This document shows, piece by piece, positions 7,789-16,019 of a stretch of 64,000 nucleotides of DNA (positions are counted from its first letter, which is position 1; each line of letters opens with the position of its first letter). A program made the translations under genes and the position numbers. The notes below the pieces were generated by a model. That model worked only from the letters and a program-made list of their open reading frames with translations. It searched no databases and was not told the origin of the DNA. Origin of the DNA: Deltaproteobacteria bacterium GWC2_55_46 (lineage in GTDB: Bacteria; Desulfobacterota; GWC2-55-46); NCBI GenBank assembly GCA_001595385.3, contig LVEI03000001.1, forward strand, positions 1 to 64,000, written 5' to 3'.

Positions 7789-8982
7789 ATGGCCAGATAT
7801 AAGGTAAGGACAGGAACTCTGGACGGGAAAGTCTTTCTTAAGGAGGTCGAGGCCTCGACCCTTGAGGAGGCCAGGAGCAGGATCGAGGAAGAGGGGCTCG
7901 TCCCTTTAGATGTGCGTTCAGGAGGTCTTTCCTGGCTTAGCATAAGAAGACGGATTTCCAATAGCGAGTTCCTTGTATTCAACCATGGCTTTCTCACCCT
8001 CCTCAAGGCAGGGCTTCAGCTTGTTGAGGTCCTGGAGACATTGATGAAGAGTGCCGGCAACCAGGTTCTTTCAGCAGTCCTTGAAAGGGTCCTCAAGGAC
8101 CTCAGGTCAGGAAAACCGCTTTCAGAAGCGCTAAGAGCGCATCCGGTTGTCTTTACGTCTCTTTATGTTTCGACCATAGCCGCGGGGGAAAGGACAGGGG
8201 ACCTGGTACCCTCAGTAAAGGGGTTTATAGAGTTCCAGAAGAGGATGGAGGCTGTCAAGAAGAAGGTCATATCCGCAGCTTCGTATCCGCTGATACTCGC
8301 CGGGGCGAGTTTTCTGGTAGTAGCGTTCCTCATAACTTATGTGGTGCCATCGTTCGCGGGCGCATACATGAACTCAAGCGCTGAGCTCCCTCTTGGCACG
8401 CGAGCCCTTATGGCCCTATCCAATTTCATGAAGGGTAATATTTTATTTTTTCCGCCGGCCATGGTCATCCTGTTTTTTTTGTTTTTCTATTATTTCAGAA
8501 CCAGTTCAGGCAGGGCCCTTTTAGACAGGCTCAAATTACGAGCCCCGGGAATAGGGGATATTTACAAGGGGTATTCTGTCTCCAAGTTCACCCGTACCCT
8601 TGGGATGCTCTTAAGGTCGGGGATAACGCTCCCGGAGGCAATGGCTATGTCAAAGGGCGTACTCGACAACTCCGTTCTTGAAAAAAAGCTAGAATCCGCT
8701 GTCAGGAAGGTCAAGGAGGGCGGCTCGGCTTCTGAGGCGATGGCAGGGACGGGATTCATGCCTGAGATAACTCTACGGATGTTCACGGCCGGCGAGAGGT
8801 CCGCAAGCCTCCAGGCCATGTGCGAGGAGATAGCGGAGTTCCACGACCAGGAGGTCGAGCACAGGGTTGAGGTATTTACCAAGCTCATCGAGCCTGCCCT
8901 TATGATCATCATGGGTCTTATAATAGGCGCGATAGTCGTCCTCATGTACATGCCCATATTCCAGCTTGGAGCGAGGATCTGA
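7789..8982 (+). CDS. gspF: GspF/PilC-type inner-membrane platform protein
   Basis: At 397 residues it is normal length for the family. It has an N-terminal cytoplasmic segment (MARYKVRTGTLDGKV; SRIEEEGLVPLDVR) and two T2SF domains (about residues 60-185 and 265-390). Each carries the LxxGxxLxEAL pattern and an AGERTGDL/AGERSASL motif. Three hydrophobic segments lie near residues 165-185, 215-235 and 365-390. It anchors the assembly ATPase to the inner membrane and supports pseudopilus growth. It sits between the pseudopilins and gspE, a standard order. Confidence 0.94.
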   Translation: MARYKVRTGTLDGKVFLKEVEASTLEEARSRIEEEGLVPLDVRSGGLSWLSIRRRISNSEFLVFNHGFLTLLKAGLQLVEVLETLMKSAGNQVLSAVLERVLKDLRSGKPLSEALRAHPVVFTSLYVSTIAAGERTGDLVPSVKGFIEFQKRMEAVKKKVISAASYPLILAGASFLVVAFLITYVVPSFAGAYMNSSAELPLGTRALMALSNFMKGNILFFPPAMVILFFLFFYYFRTSSGRALLDRLKLRAPGIGDIYKGYSVSKFTRTLGMLLRSGITLPEAMAMSKGVLDNSVLEKKLESAVRKVKEGGSASEAMAGTGFMPEITLRMFTAGERSASLQAMCEEIAEFHDQEVEHRVEVFTKLIEPALMIIMGLIIGAIVVLMYMPIFQLGARI

Positions 8983-8984
8983 TA

Positions 8985-10691
8985 TTGAAGAGGATAGGGG
9001 AGATACTCGTACTTAAGTGTAGCATCTCTGACCAGGACATAGAGAGAGCGCTTCAGTACTCAAAAGAGCATGGTGTGCGCTTCGGAGACGCCTGTCGCAA
9101 GCTCGGGTTGATAGGCGAAAACGAGCTGGTTGCTGCCCTGGCCGAGCAATACGGGCTTGAGTTCATGGACATCGACGGCGCTGAAATCGACAATGACGTT
9201 CTGGAGAAGATACCGTCCGATATGCTCCATAAGGCAAGACTCATCCCGGTAAGGAAGGGAGACGCTTCGGTTCTGGCCGTGTCAGATCCTACCGACCTTG
9301 TGACACTGGACAGGATAGAGCGGAGGATCAGGGAAGGGGGCGGCAAGCCCGGGATCATAGTGATTGCCGCCCCAAGCCGAGTCGACAAGCTCATCAAGGG
9401 CCTGGGTTCGAAAAAGATGCTAAGCGAGGCGGTGGGCACCACAGGTCAGAATCTCAAGGATACTGACTTGAATGAAGATGAGGTTCTGAGTCTTGAGAGG
9501 GTATCTGATGCGAGCCCAGCCGTAAAGCTCGTTGACACAGTCCTGTATGACGCCATACAGAAGAGGGCCAGTGACATACATCTTGAGACCGGCCAGGAGG
9601 GGTTGGTTGTTAAGTACAGGATAGACGGCGTACTCCACAGGGTCATGGACCCGATTGAAAAGTCTCTTAGCCCGAGCGTCATCTCGAGGCTCAAAATAAT
9701 GGCCTCTCTCGATATCTCCGAGAGGAGGATACCCCAGGACGGCAAGTTCAAGGTGAGGCTTCGGGGAAAGGCCATTGACTTCAGGCTGTCCATAATGCCG
9801 AGCGTATATGGAGAGGACGCGGTAATAAGGATACTCGATAAGGAGCATATAGGAGATGAGTTCGATGATCTTAAGCTAGACAGCCTGGGCTTCAACGAAA
9901 TAGAGCTTGCCAGGATGAGGAAGATGATACGGGAGCCCTATGGCATGGTGCTCGTCACGGGCCCTACCGGAAGCGGCAAGACTACTACCCTTTACGCGGC
10001 ACTCTCGGAGATAAACACGGGAGAGGACAAGATTATAACCATAGAGGACCCGGTCGAGTATGAGCTCCGCGGTGTAGTGCAGATACAGGTAAACGAGAAA
10101 AAGGGGCTTACCTTTGCAAGGGGGCTACGCTCAATCCTTAGGCACGACCCGGATAAGGTCCTTGTAGGCGAGATAAGGGATCCTGAGACAGCCCAGATTG
10201 CCATACAGGCGGCCCTTACCGGCCACCTGGTCTTTACCACTGTCCACGCGAATAATGTCTTCGACGTCATCGGCAGGTTCATACACATGGGCATAGAGCC
10301 TTATAACTTCGTGTCGGCTCTGAATTGCATACTCGCCCAGAGGCTCATAAGGATGATATGCCCTAACTGCAGGAAGAAGGCGGAGGCTGGTCCCTCTGTA
10401 CTCGCGGAATCGGGCATGGCTCCTGCCAAGTATGGCGAGTACACCCTATACGAAGGTACAGGGTGCCCTGAATGCCACAATACCGGGTACAAGGGCAGGA
10501 AGGCCATAGTCGAGGTTCTGGACCTTACGGATGAGATAAGGGACATGATAGCCGGCAAGGAGCCGGTCTCCCAGATAAGGAAAAAAGCAGTCGAGGGCGG
10601 CATGAAGACCTTGCGGCAATCGGCGATCGAGAAGGTCCTTTCCGGCGAGACCACCCTGCGAGAGATAAACAGGGTCACATTCGTGGAGTGA
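8985..10691 (+). CDS. gspE: GspE/PilB-type assembly ATPase
   Basis: The 568-residue protein has a T2SE N-domain (residues 1-150), a PAS-like N2 and a RecA-like ATPase domain. Walker A GPTGSGKTTT is at about residues 325-334, followed by the Asp box (ITIEDPVEYEL), Walker B (VGEIRDPETAQIA) and the His box (TGHLVFTTVHANN). A C-terminal zinc-binding tetracysteine is formed by CPNC (about 458) and CPEC (about 492), as in assembly and not retraction ATPases. The start is a TTG two bases after the gspF stop. It powers pseudopilus polymerisation from the cytoplasmic face. No PilT retraction ATPase is present nearby. Confidence 0.95.
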   Translation: MKRIGEILVLKCSISDQDIERALQYSKEHGVRFGDACRKLGLIGENELVAALAEQYGLEFMDIDGAEIDNDVLEKIPSDMLHKARLIPVRKGDASVLAVSDPTDLVTLDRIERRIREGGGKPGIIVIAAPSRVDKLIKGLGSKKMLSEAVGTTGQNLKDTDLNEDEVLSLERVSDASPAVKLVDTVLYDAIQKRASDIHLETGQEGLVVKYRIDGVLHRVMDPIEKSLSPSVISRLKIMASLDISERRIPQDGKFKVRLRGKAIDFRLSIMPSVYGEDAVIRILDKEHIGDEFDDLKLDSLGFNEIELARMRKMIREPYGMVLVTGPTGSGKTTTLYAALSEINTGEDKIITIEDPVEYELRGVVQIQVNEKKGLTFARGLRSILRHDPDKVLVGEIRDPETAQIAIQAALTGHLVFTTVHANNVFDVIGRFIHMGIEPYNFVSALNCILAQRLIRMICPNCRKKAEAGPSVLAESGMAPAKYGEYTLYEGTGCPECHNTGYKGRKAIVEVLDLTDEIRDMIAGKEPVSQIRKKAVEGGMKTLRQSAIEKVLSGETTLREINRVTFVE

Positions 10692-10693
10692 AA

Positions 10694-11524
10694 ATGTTTC
10701 AGCTAAAAAGGGCGGGATTTTACATAGGTGGCGATTCCGTCGCCGGCGTTGAAGTGAAAGGGAAAAGTAAGCCGCAGATCCTTGGCACGTGGAGGACCCA
10801 GAGGGGATTGGACTTTAATCGCCCCGAGCTCTTGAAAGAAGGCCTGGAGAAAGCGCTTACAGCATCAGGGTTTCGGAGCCGGAGGATTTCTATCTCAATT
10901 CCCGACACGCTCGCAAGGACAGTAGTCATGGATTTTGAGGAACTGCCGTCATCAAAGAAGGAGGTCCTTGAGATAGTCCGTGCGAGGGCCAAAAGTGAGA
11001 TGGATTCAGCTCCTGATGAGGATGTGCTTTCTTTTCAGGCCTTTGGGCAGGGTACTCGTAAAAAGGTGCTCTGCGTTGCCGCAAAACGAGATATCATCAA
11101 AGTGATTGAAGAAAATATCTGCCAAAAGGGGCATTCAATAGAAAGGGTCAGCACTCATTCCCTCAACATAATAAACCTGCTCTCGGCCGATGGCGATTCG
11201 GCAGTAGTGATCAGGTTCAGGGATTACATCACGGTCATAGTCTTCAACGGAGGAGCAATAGATTTTTACAGGTGCAAATCCGTCACGGATGACGCTGATG
11301 TGAAAAGAGAGACGGCGGCGTCCTTCGCCTTTTATTGCGGAAGGAACCAGGGCAAAAGCATATCAAAGATTTATCTTATAGATGAGTCCGGGCGACTTTC
11401 AGACCTGACACGAGATTCAGTCCCGGCGCCTATAGAATCGCCTGGCCCTGGCGCGTTCTCTATTACAACTGGATGGAATGGCAGGGGATTGGACCTCCTG
11501 GCCGCCGCAGGGGCATGCCTTTAA
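10694..11524 (+). CDS. PilM/GspL-like actin-fold assembly protein
   Basis: The 276-residue protein begins MFQLKRAGFYIGGDSVAGVEVKG, an actin-like phosphate-1 region as in PilM and the cytoplasmic part of GspL. SISIPDTLARTVVMDFEELP, EIVRARAKSEM and DYITVIVFNGGAIDFYR continue the pattern. It has no membrane segment, so it is PilM-like and not a full GspL. It probably links GspE to the PilN-like protein next door. The ATG at 10694 has a GGAG site 6 bp upstream; a GTG at 10688 overlaps the gspE stop. At 276 residues it is shorter than PilM (about 350), closer to MshI-like forms. Confidence 0.75.
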   Translation: MFQLKRAGFYIGGDSVAGVEVKGKSKPQILGTWRTQRGLDFNRPELLKEGLEKALTASGFRSRRISISIPDTLARTVVMDFEELPSSKKEVLEIVRARAKSEMDSAPDEDVLSFQAFGQGTRKKVLCVAAKRDIIKVIEENICQKGHSIERVSTHSLNIINLLSADGDSAVVIRFRDYITVIVFNGGAIDFYRCKSVTDDADVKRETAASFAFYCGRNQGKSISKIYLIDESGRLSDLTRDSVPAPIESPGPGAFSITTGWNGRGLDLLAAAGACL

Positions 11525-11525
11525 T

Positions 11526-12062
11526 ATGAACGTGCGCAGGATAGATATAAATCTGACTACAAGAAAAAGGAATGGCAGCATATCCTCGCCAGCGATTGCG
11601 GTATTTGCGTCGATTATAGCCTTTGTGCTTACCATTTCAAACCTGAATTCATACATCACAAACAGGGCCTATATCGAAGTGATCTTTGGACGGGTCAAAT
11701 CTCTTGAAGAGAAGCTTCCCAGGGAAGTTGTCCTGAACAGTGAACAGGACATAAAGGTTTTCAAAAGGCAGGTCGATTACATCAACGGCTTCGTAGAAAA
11801 AAAAGTCTTCTCTTGGACAGGTCTTCTTTCAGAGCTTGAAGAGGTCCTGCCCAACAGCGTCTATTTATTGCAAATAAGCCCGGATTTCGAACAATCGAGT
11901 GTAACCATAAGCGGCTCTGCGAGAAATTTTGATGACATACTTAAGGCCATAGACAAAATGGAATCGGGTAGATTCAAAAAAGTAATACTCCTGAATCATT
12001 CTCAAAAAGGAAATGGGCCCTTGATATTCAATATCTCTGCACAGTACAGTCTTGAAAGCTGA
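11526..12062 (+). CDS. PilN-like inner-membrane alignment protein
   Basis: The 178-residue protein starts MNVRRIDINLTTRKRN. This contains the INL-type motif by which PilN contacts PilM. A single membrane helix follows (about residues 23-45, AIAVFASIIAFVLTI), then a coiled-coil and a ferredoxin-like periplasmic part (WTGLLSELEEVLPNSVYLLQI; VTISGSARNFDDILKAIDKM). Only one base separates the start from the pilM-like stop, and its stop overlaps the pilO-like start. The order M-N-O-P is that of type IV pilus alignment subcomplexes. Confidence 0.8.
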   Translation: MNVRRIDINLTTRKRNGSISSPAIAVFASIIAFVLTISNLNSYITNRAYIEVIFGRVKSLEEKLPREVVLNSEQDIKVFKRQVDYINGFVEKKVFSWTGLLSELEEVLPNSVYLLQISPDFEQSSVTISGSARNFDDILKAIDKMESGRFKKVILLNHSQKGNGPLIFNISAQYSLES

Positions 12063-12586
12063 TGGCACACTCCCGTTCTGAAAATGGAAAAAGCCTCAGG
12101 CCTGCGCACGTTGCGATTGCAGTCGCAATAGTCGTTATCATCTCGAATTTTATCTTCAGCGGCACAGTCCTTAAGGGCCAGGAAATTAAAGCCGCCGAGC
12201 TCGAAATGAGGGCAGGGGAGCTTAGAGCCGCGGTCTCCGGCAAGGGTTCCGGCCTTTACGACGTTGCTCGCACTGAAAGTTTTATAAATGGCCTCCCTGA
12301 ATCAAAGGACCTGACCCGTATCCTGGATGAGACTTTTCAATCTGCGAGGCAGCATGACCTCGTAGTCCATTCAGCTGACTACAGTCCTGAAAGCAGGGAT
12401 GGCTCGTTCTCCAGATACTCTTTTGCTTTTCCGGTAGAAGGCAGCTATAAGGACATCAAAAAGTTTCTATATGATATCGAGACAAGCAGGCGCCCGATTG
12501 CCATAGACGAGGTCAACCTTGCAAGCGGAAAGGCTGGCGATAGCAGGATAGTCCTAAAGCTAAGGATGTCTGTCTATTACAGGTAA
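12062..12586 (+). CDS. PilO-like alignment-complex protein
   Basis: The 174-residue protein has a membrane helix at about residues 17-35 (HVAIAVAIVVIISNFIF), a coiled-coil (ELEMRAGELRAAV) and a periplasmic ferredoxin-like domain. The last carries a GSYKDIKKFLYDIETSRRPIAIDEV-type strand-helix typical of PilO, quoted here in part. It overlaps the PilN-like gene by one base (TGATG), so translation is probably coupled. With PilN it should form the inner-membrane periplasmic heterodimer that connects the platform to the secretin. Confidence 0.8.
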   Translation: MAHSRSENGKSLRPAHVAIAVAIVVIISNFIFSGTVLKGQEIKAAELEMRAGELRAAVSGKGSGLYDVARTESFINGLPESKDLTRILDETFQSARQHDLVVHSADYSPESRDGSFSRYSFAFPVEGSYKDIKKFLYDIETSRRPIAIDEVNLASGKAGDSRIVLKLRMSVYYR

Positions 12587-12592
12587 AAGATA

Positions 12593-13099
12593 ATGGATAA
12601 TAAGAAAGCTATTCTCATAATCATGTTGATCTGCTTCGGGGGAGTCGTCTTTTATAACCTCTCCGCATTGAGGCAATCAGAGCCGAAACCAGTTCAGAAA
12701 AGAGGAGGCGAACGCCTGCCCTCGCTCAAGCTCGGCCTTCTGGATATTGAGAGAGAATCATTCAAAGAAACTAAGAGGAATATATTCAGCCCTGCCGATA
12801 TTCCGGTACGCAAGAAGGTTGCGGAATTGAAGCCGCCTGCTGTGGTGCCTCCCCCAGTACAGGTGCCTCCGCCGGCCTCTGAACTACAGGTCTTTGCCTC
12901 AGAGGTAAAGTTTATGGGATTTCTTGACAACCGGGCCAGCAAGACCGCGTTTATCTCGAAAGCTGGAGAGGTCTATACGATCAAGAGAGGCGATGCCATC
13001 AACGGAAGATTTGTCGTGGAAAATATTTCAAACGAGACGATACTGCTGCTGAATAATGAGACAGGAGAGAAGGCGGTTATACAGATACCGGTCAAATAA
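12593..13099 (+). CDS. PilP/GspC-like secretin-contact protein
   Basis: The 168-residue protein has one N-terminal membrane helix (residues 6-24), a charged linker, a Pro-Val-rich spacer at about residues 82-100 and a small C-terminal beta domain. The pattern FMGFLDNRASKTAFISKAGEVYTIKRGDAI resembles the HR domain of GspC and PilP, which docks on secretin N-domains. KRNIFSP before the spacer is also typical of GspC/PilP proteins. It closes the operon 6 bp after the PilO-like gene. The assignment rests on fold-like pattern and position. Confidence 0.72.
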   Translation: MDNKKAILIIMLICFGGVVFYNLSALRQSEPKPVQKRGGERLPSLKLGLLDIERESFKETKRNIFSPADIPVRKKVAELKPPAVVPPPVQVPPPASELQVFASEVKFMGFLDNRASKTAFISKAGEVYTIKRGDAINGRFVVENISNETILLLNNETGEKAVIQIPVK

Positions 13100-13269
13100 A
13101 GCACGCTGACAATGAACAGCCACTAAGACCGGCGAATAATTGAAATGTCTTTTTGCATTCTTGGCTGAATTAGTGTATTGAATGTAGGAGGGTCTGGTAC
13201 TGGTTGTTTTTTGGTATTACAATTTTGCTTCCAATCCGGACCTGGAATTATAAAACAGGAGGTTCAGCT

Positions 13270-14355
13270 ATGAGAAAGGCCGTTCTCAAGTATCTGGTCA
13301 TCGTTCTGGCCCTTGTCTTCTCGTCTGAGTGTTTCGCCAGGGGCGCATCAAGCGATATCGGCATGATGGAGGCGAAGCTCTCCTATCCTGTCCAGGCAGG
13401 CTCAGACGCAAATGCCAGCATAGAGGTTTTTGACAAGGCCAACGCCCGTATCCTGTCGGCCATAGCCGTGCAGAACAGCCGTGCCAAGCAGCTCATGTCT
13501 GTGCAGGGCGTAGTAGGAATCGCGGTGGGAATAAACGATGAGGGGCAACCCGCCATTCAGGTCTATTCTAAAAAGCTCCTTGCTCCGGGTGCGATACCGG
13601 GCAGTCTCGACGGAATACCTGTCGTGATCAAAGTCAGCGGCGATTTTTCCGCGATGAGGGCGCCTGGTAAGATCAACCCGGCAGTCAGGTTCGCGAGGCC
13701 CGTGCCCATAGGGGTTTCCACCGGCAATGCCGGCGAGTGCTCATCCGGCACGATTGGCGCGCGGGTCATGGACGCGATAAACGTTTACGCACTGAGCAAC
13801 AATCATGTATACGCAGACAGCAATTCAGCCCCCTTGGGGAGCCAGGTGCTCCAGCCGGGCCTCTATGATACCAGCTGCACTTACGACCAGGTGAACGTCA
13901 TCGGCAACCTGGCCAACTTTGTGCCGATCAACTACGGAGGCGAGAACACCATCGACGCGGCATTGGCCGTGACGACCACCTCCATGCTAGGGAACTCTAC
14001 CCCGCAGAACGGCTACGGGGTCCCCATGTCCGCGACCGCGCCCGCCGTGCTGGGGCAGTTTGTCCAGAAGTACGGGCGCACGACGGCCCTCACCAAGGGA
14101 ATAATAAGCGGAATAAACGCCACTATCATCGTCAATTACGGAGCAGCCGGCAACGCTACTTTCGTGAATCAGATAATCGTACACTCAAACAGGGCATTCA
14201 TTAAAGCTGGGGATTCAGGTTCGCTTCTCGTAAACGACCCGGTACCTAACCCCGTCGGCCTGCTCTTTGCCGGAAATAGTTCCGGGCAATACGGGATAGC
14301 CAATCCTATAGACGCGGTGCTTTCGAGCTTTGGCGTGACCATTGATGGCCGGTAA
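13270..14355 (+). CDS. Secreted trypsin-like serine protease with N-terminal pro-like domain
   Basis: I start at the ATG at 13270 because AGGAGG lies 7 bp upstream and a signal peptide follows (MRKAVLKYLVIVLALVFSS, then CFARG); total 361 residues. Residues about 50-127 form a small domain (KQLMSVQGVVGIAVGI; IPGSLDGIPVVIKVSGDF). A chymotrypsin-fold peptidase part follows with His179 (SNNHV), Asp229 (NTIDAAL) and Ser316 (AGDSGS), a complete triad. It lies 170 bp after the secretion operon and could be one of its substrates, which is an inference. The next gene encodes a lipoprotein repeating the N-terminal domain. The 5' leader 13100-13269 shows no gene. Confidence 0.85.
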   Translation: MRKAVLKYLVIVLALVFSSECFARGASSDIGMMEAKLSYPVQAGSDANASIEVFDKANARILSAIAVQNSRAKQLMSVQGVVGIAVGINDEGQPAIQVYSKKLLAPGAIPGSLDGIPVVIKVSGDFSAMRAPGKINPAVRFARPVPIGVSTGNAGECSSGTIGARVMDAINVYALSNNHVYADSNSAPLGSQVLQPGLYDTSCTYDQVNVIGNLANFVPINYGGENTIDAALAVTTTSMLGNSTPQNGYGVPMSATAPAVLGQFVQKYGRTTALTKGIISGINATIIVNYGAAGNATFVNQIIVHSNRAFIKAGDSGSLLVNDPVPNPVGLLFAGNSSGQYGIANPIDAVLSSFGVTIDGR

Positions 14356-14716
14356 GGGCCCTTCCGGTCAGTGGGAAGGGGCAGCTATTAAAAGATGGCT
14401 ACCCTTTCTTTATCTTCCGGTTATAGGCTTTTTTCTATTTGCAACCTCTTCGTGCTCCGGCCTCCGGGGCACGGTTCAGACCGGGGACAGCAGTATGCAC
14501 ACTGCCATGACAATAAACGATGCCCTTAAGAAACACGGCAAAAAACTGATGAGCGTGGAAGGCGTAGTCGGGGTAGCGGAAGGGATCTGCGGAAAAAGGC
14601 CCTGCATAAAGGTCTATGTGGCCAAAAAGGCCCCTGAGCAGGAAAAGATCCCAAGAGAGCTTGATGGCTACCCTGTCGAGGTCGAACTGACAGGAGAGTT
14701 CAGGGGTTTGAAATAA
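14345..14716 (+). CDS. Lipoprotein-like stand-alone copy of the protease N-terminal domain
   Basis: The 123-residue protein has a hydrophobic segment (about residues 20-34) and a possible lipobox SSC (Cys37), though the -3 residue is Thr, so the lipid signal is weak. The body closely matches the N-terminal domain of the preceding protease: KKLMSVEGVVGVAEGI against KQLMSVQGVVGIAVGI, and RELDGYPVEVELTGEF against GSLDGIPVVIKVSGDF. Two extra Cys (GICGKRPCIKVY) may form a disulfide. The ATG overlaps the protease stop by 11 bp, so the two are co-translated. A role as tethered inhibitor, chaperone or anchor for the protease is inferred from this shared domain. Confidence 0.78.
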   Translation: MAGKGPSGQWEGAAIKRWLPFLYLPVIGFFLFATSSCSGLRGTVQTGDSSMHTAMTINDALKKHGKKLMSVEGVVGVAEGICGKRPCIKVYVAKKAPEQEKIPRELDGYPVEVELTGEFRGLK

Positions 14717-15028
14717 GTGAAGACGCCTGCTTGTTTTTGAACAAAAAATGTTTGTATATCCTGAGAGACAGCGGCCAGTTTTGTTAAATTGTTGCAAAAT
14801 TGAGCCAAAAGCTACTGAAGTGACTTGTGTGTTTTTGAAGATATAATGCATTTTAGTGCTTTAATAAAAAAACATCCGTAAGCCCGATGGGTTTACGGAT
14901 GTTTTTATTTGTAGCAGGATTCGAAGACGCCGAGCGCCGGGCAAGCGTGAGGAAGACACCCCCGGTTATGGCAAGGCGCGGCAAAGCAAATCTATATCGC
15001 TTTGCCGCTCAATGGGAAGGTGAAAATC
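14717..15028. other. Intergenic region with hairpins, no gene
   Basis: No supported coding sequence is seen. Besides the terminator at 14871-14908 there is a 10-bp inverted repeat, GCGGCAAAGC (14978-14987) and GCTTTGCCGC (14999-15008), without a T-run. The stretch between them looks like degraded sequence. Confidence 0.5.
14871..14908 (+). terminator. Rho-independent terminator after the protease-lipoprotein pair
   Basis: AACATCCGTAAGCCC pairs with GGGTTTACGGATGTT (one G-T pair), a tight loop, then TTTTATTT. An A-run precedes the stem, so it may also serve the minus strand, where the split ferritin-like gene ends nearby. Confidence 0.8.
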
Positions 15029-15479
15029 TCAGGCGGCTTTTTTCCAGACCTGGTCTTTTAGCGCCTGTTCGATGTAGCTAAGGTGGAGCTGCTCGTCCCT
15101 GTAGTTCTTGTCCACAAGCGTCTTTATCCTGTCCGGAAAATCCATCGTTACGGCCTTTCCATAGCGCCTGTTGGTCGTCTCTTCGCCTGTTCTCAACGCC
15201 TTCAGCGCGCCTTCGGTCCCTGTGAAGCTCCGGACCTTTGTGAAGACATCAAGGATGTACCCCTTCAAGTCCCTTGAAAATTCCGGGGCCTTCTCTCCAA
15301 GCGACTGTATCGCCTCAGAGGTCCTTTATATGCTTTTCATGGTCTTCCCTGAAGCGCTCTATATTCCTTTTAACGTTGGCTATGTCGATGTGGCGGAAGG
15401 TCTCCGTATAAGCGAAATAAGCGTCTATGTCGAGCTTGCAAAGTGATTTTAATTCCCTTGCTATCTCCCTGTTCTCCAT
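15029..15479 (-). pseudogene. Ferritin-like (DUF2383-type) protein, split by a +1 frame change
   Basis: An ATG at 15479 after a GGAGGTGGACCT-type ribosome site opens a frame (MENREIARELKSLCKLDIDAY) that stops at a TGA at 15315-15317 after 54 residues. Skipping one base there continues as EAIQSLGEKAPEFSRDLKGYI and runs to 15029, giving about 149 residues in all. The helical pattern with DEQLHLSYIEQAL near the C-terminus fits a ferritin-like stress protein. The stop context is CTC-TGA-G. It could be a decayed gene, a sequencing error or a +1 programmed shift like that of RF2. No other lesion is seen. Confidence 0.7.
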
Positions 15480-15605
15480 AGGTCCACCTCCTTAAGTTTT
15501 GACCGGCAGCACTTCGCAAATCGCTTATTATGAGCTTAGATCAATTTCCAAGTACGTTCAAGCGCCAAGTCTGCAGGCTACAAGGAAATAGTGTAGACTT
15601 AATTC

Positions 15606-15836
15606 ATGCAAGGGATAACGATAACGGTCAATACGTATTCAGGATACGAAACAGAGGAGATGCCTGTTTCGTTTACCATAGGCGGAAAGACCCTTGATGT
15701 CGAGGAGGTGCTCGACAGATGGCAGGGCGAGGGCACGGAGTATTTCAAGCTCAGGGCTGACGATAAATGCACCTATATAATCAGGCTCGACAAGGAGACC
15801 GATGAATGGGAGCTGACCATGATGGAGAAGGGTTAA
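15606..15836 (+). CDS. Small conserved-looking protein of unknown function
   Basis: The 76-residue protein is acidic and beta-rich in pattern (MQGITITVNTYSGYETEEMP; FTIGGKTLDVEEVLDRW; FKLRADDKCTYIIRLDKE; WELTMMEKG). It has no signal peptide, no membrane segment and a single Cys. I do not recognise the family. Codon use matches the neighbours and the frame is open from ATG to TAA, which supports a real gene, but the ribosome site is weak. It stands alone between the split ferritin-like gene and the GH13 gene. Confidence 0.6.
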   Translation: MQGITITVNTYSGYETEEMPVSFTIGGKTLDVEEVLDRWQGEGTEYFKLRADDKCTYIIRLDKETDEWELTMMEKG

Positions 15837-16019
15837 ACACCATTTGGCAGGCTCCAGAAAAAAGCCGCTCCCGCCAGCTTTTTCAGCCCTGTTCGCGGTT
15901 TTTGTTCTTCGTCATCTTGATCAGTAATGCCTCGCCAAAGGGTTTTCCTGCAAACCTCTGCTATACTTAATAAAAAGACCCTGTCAGGGCCAGAAAAGGC
16001 TATCTGAAAGGAGGAACCT

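Noticed and set aside
13140-13269. Sigma-54 promoter before the protease (TGGTAC and TGGTAT words)
   Set aside because: Neither word has a GC element at the required 10-bp distance from its GG.
14887-15081. 64-residue frame beyond the protease terminator
   Set aside because: It starts inside the terminator hairpin, has no ribosome site and runs into the opposite ferritin-like gene.
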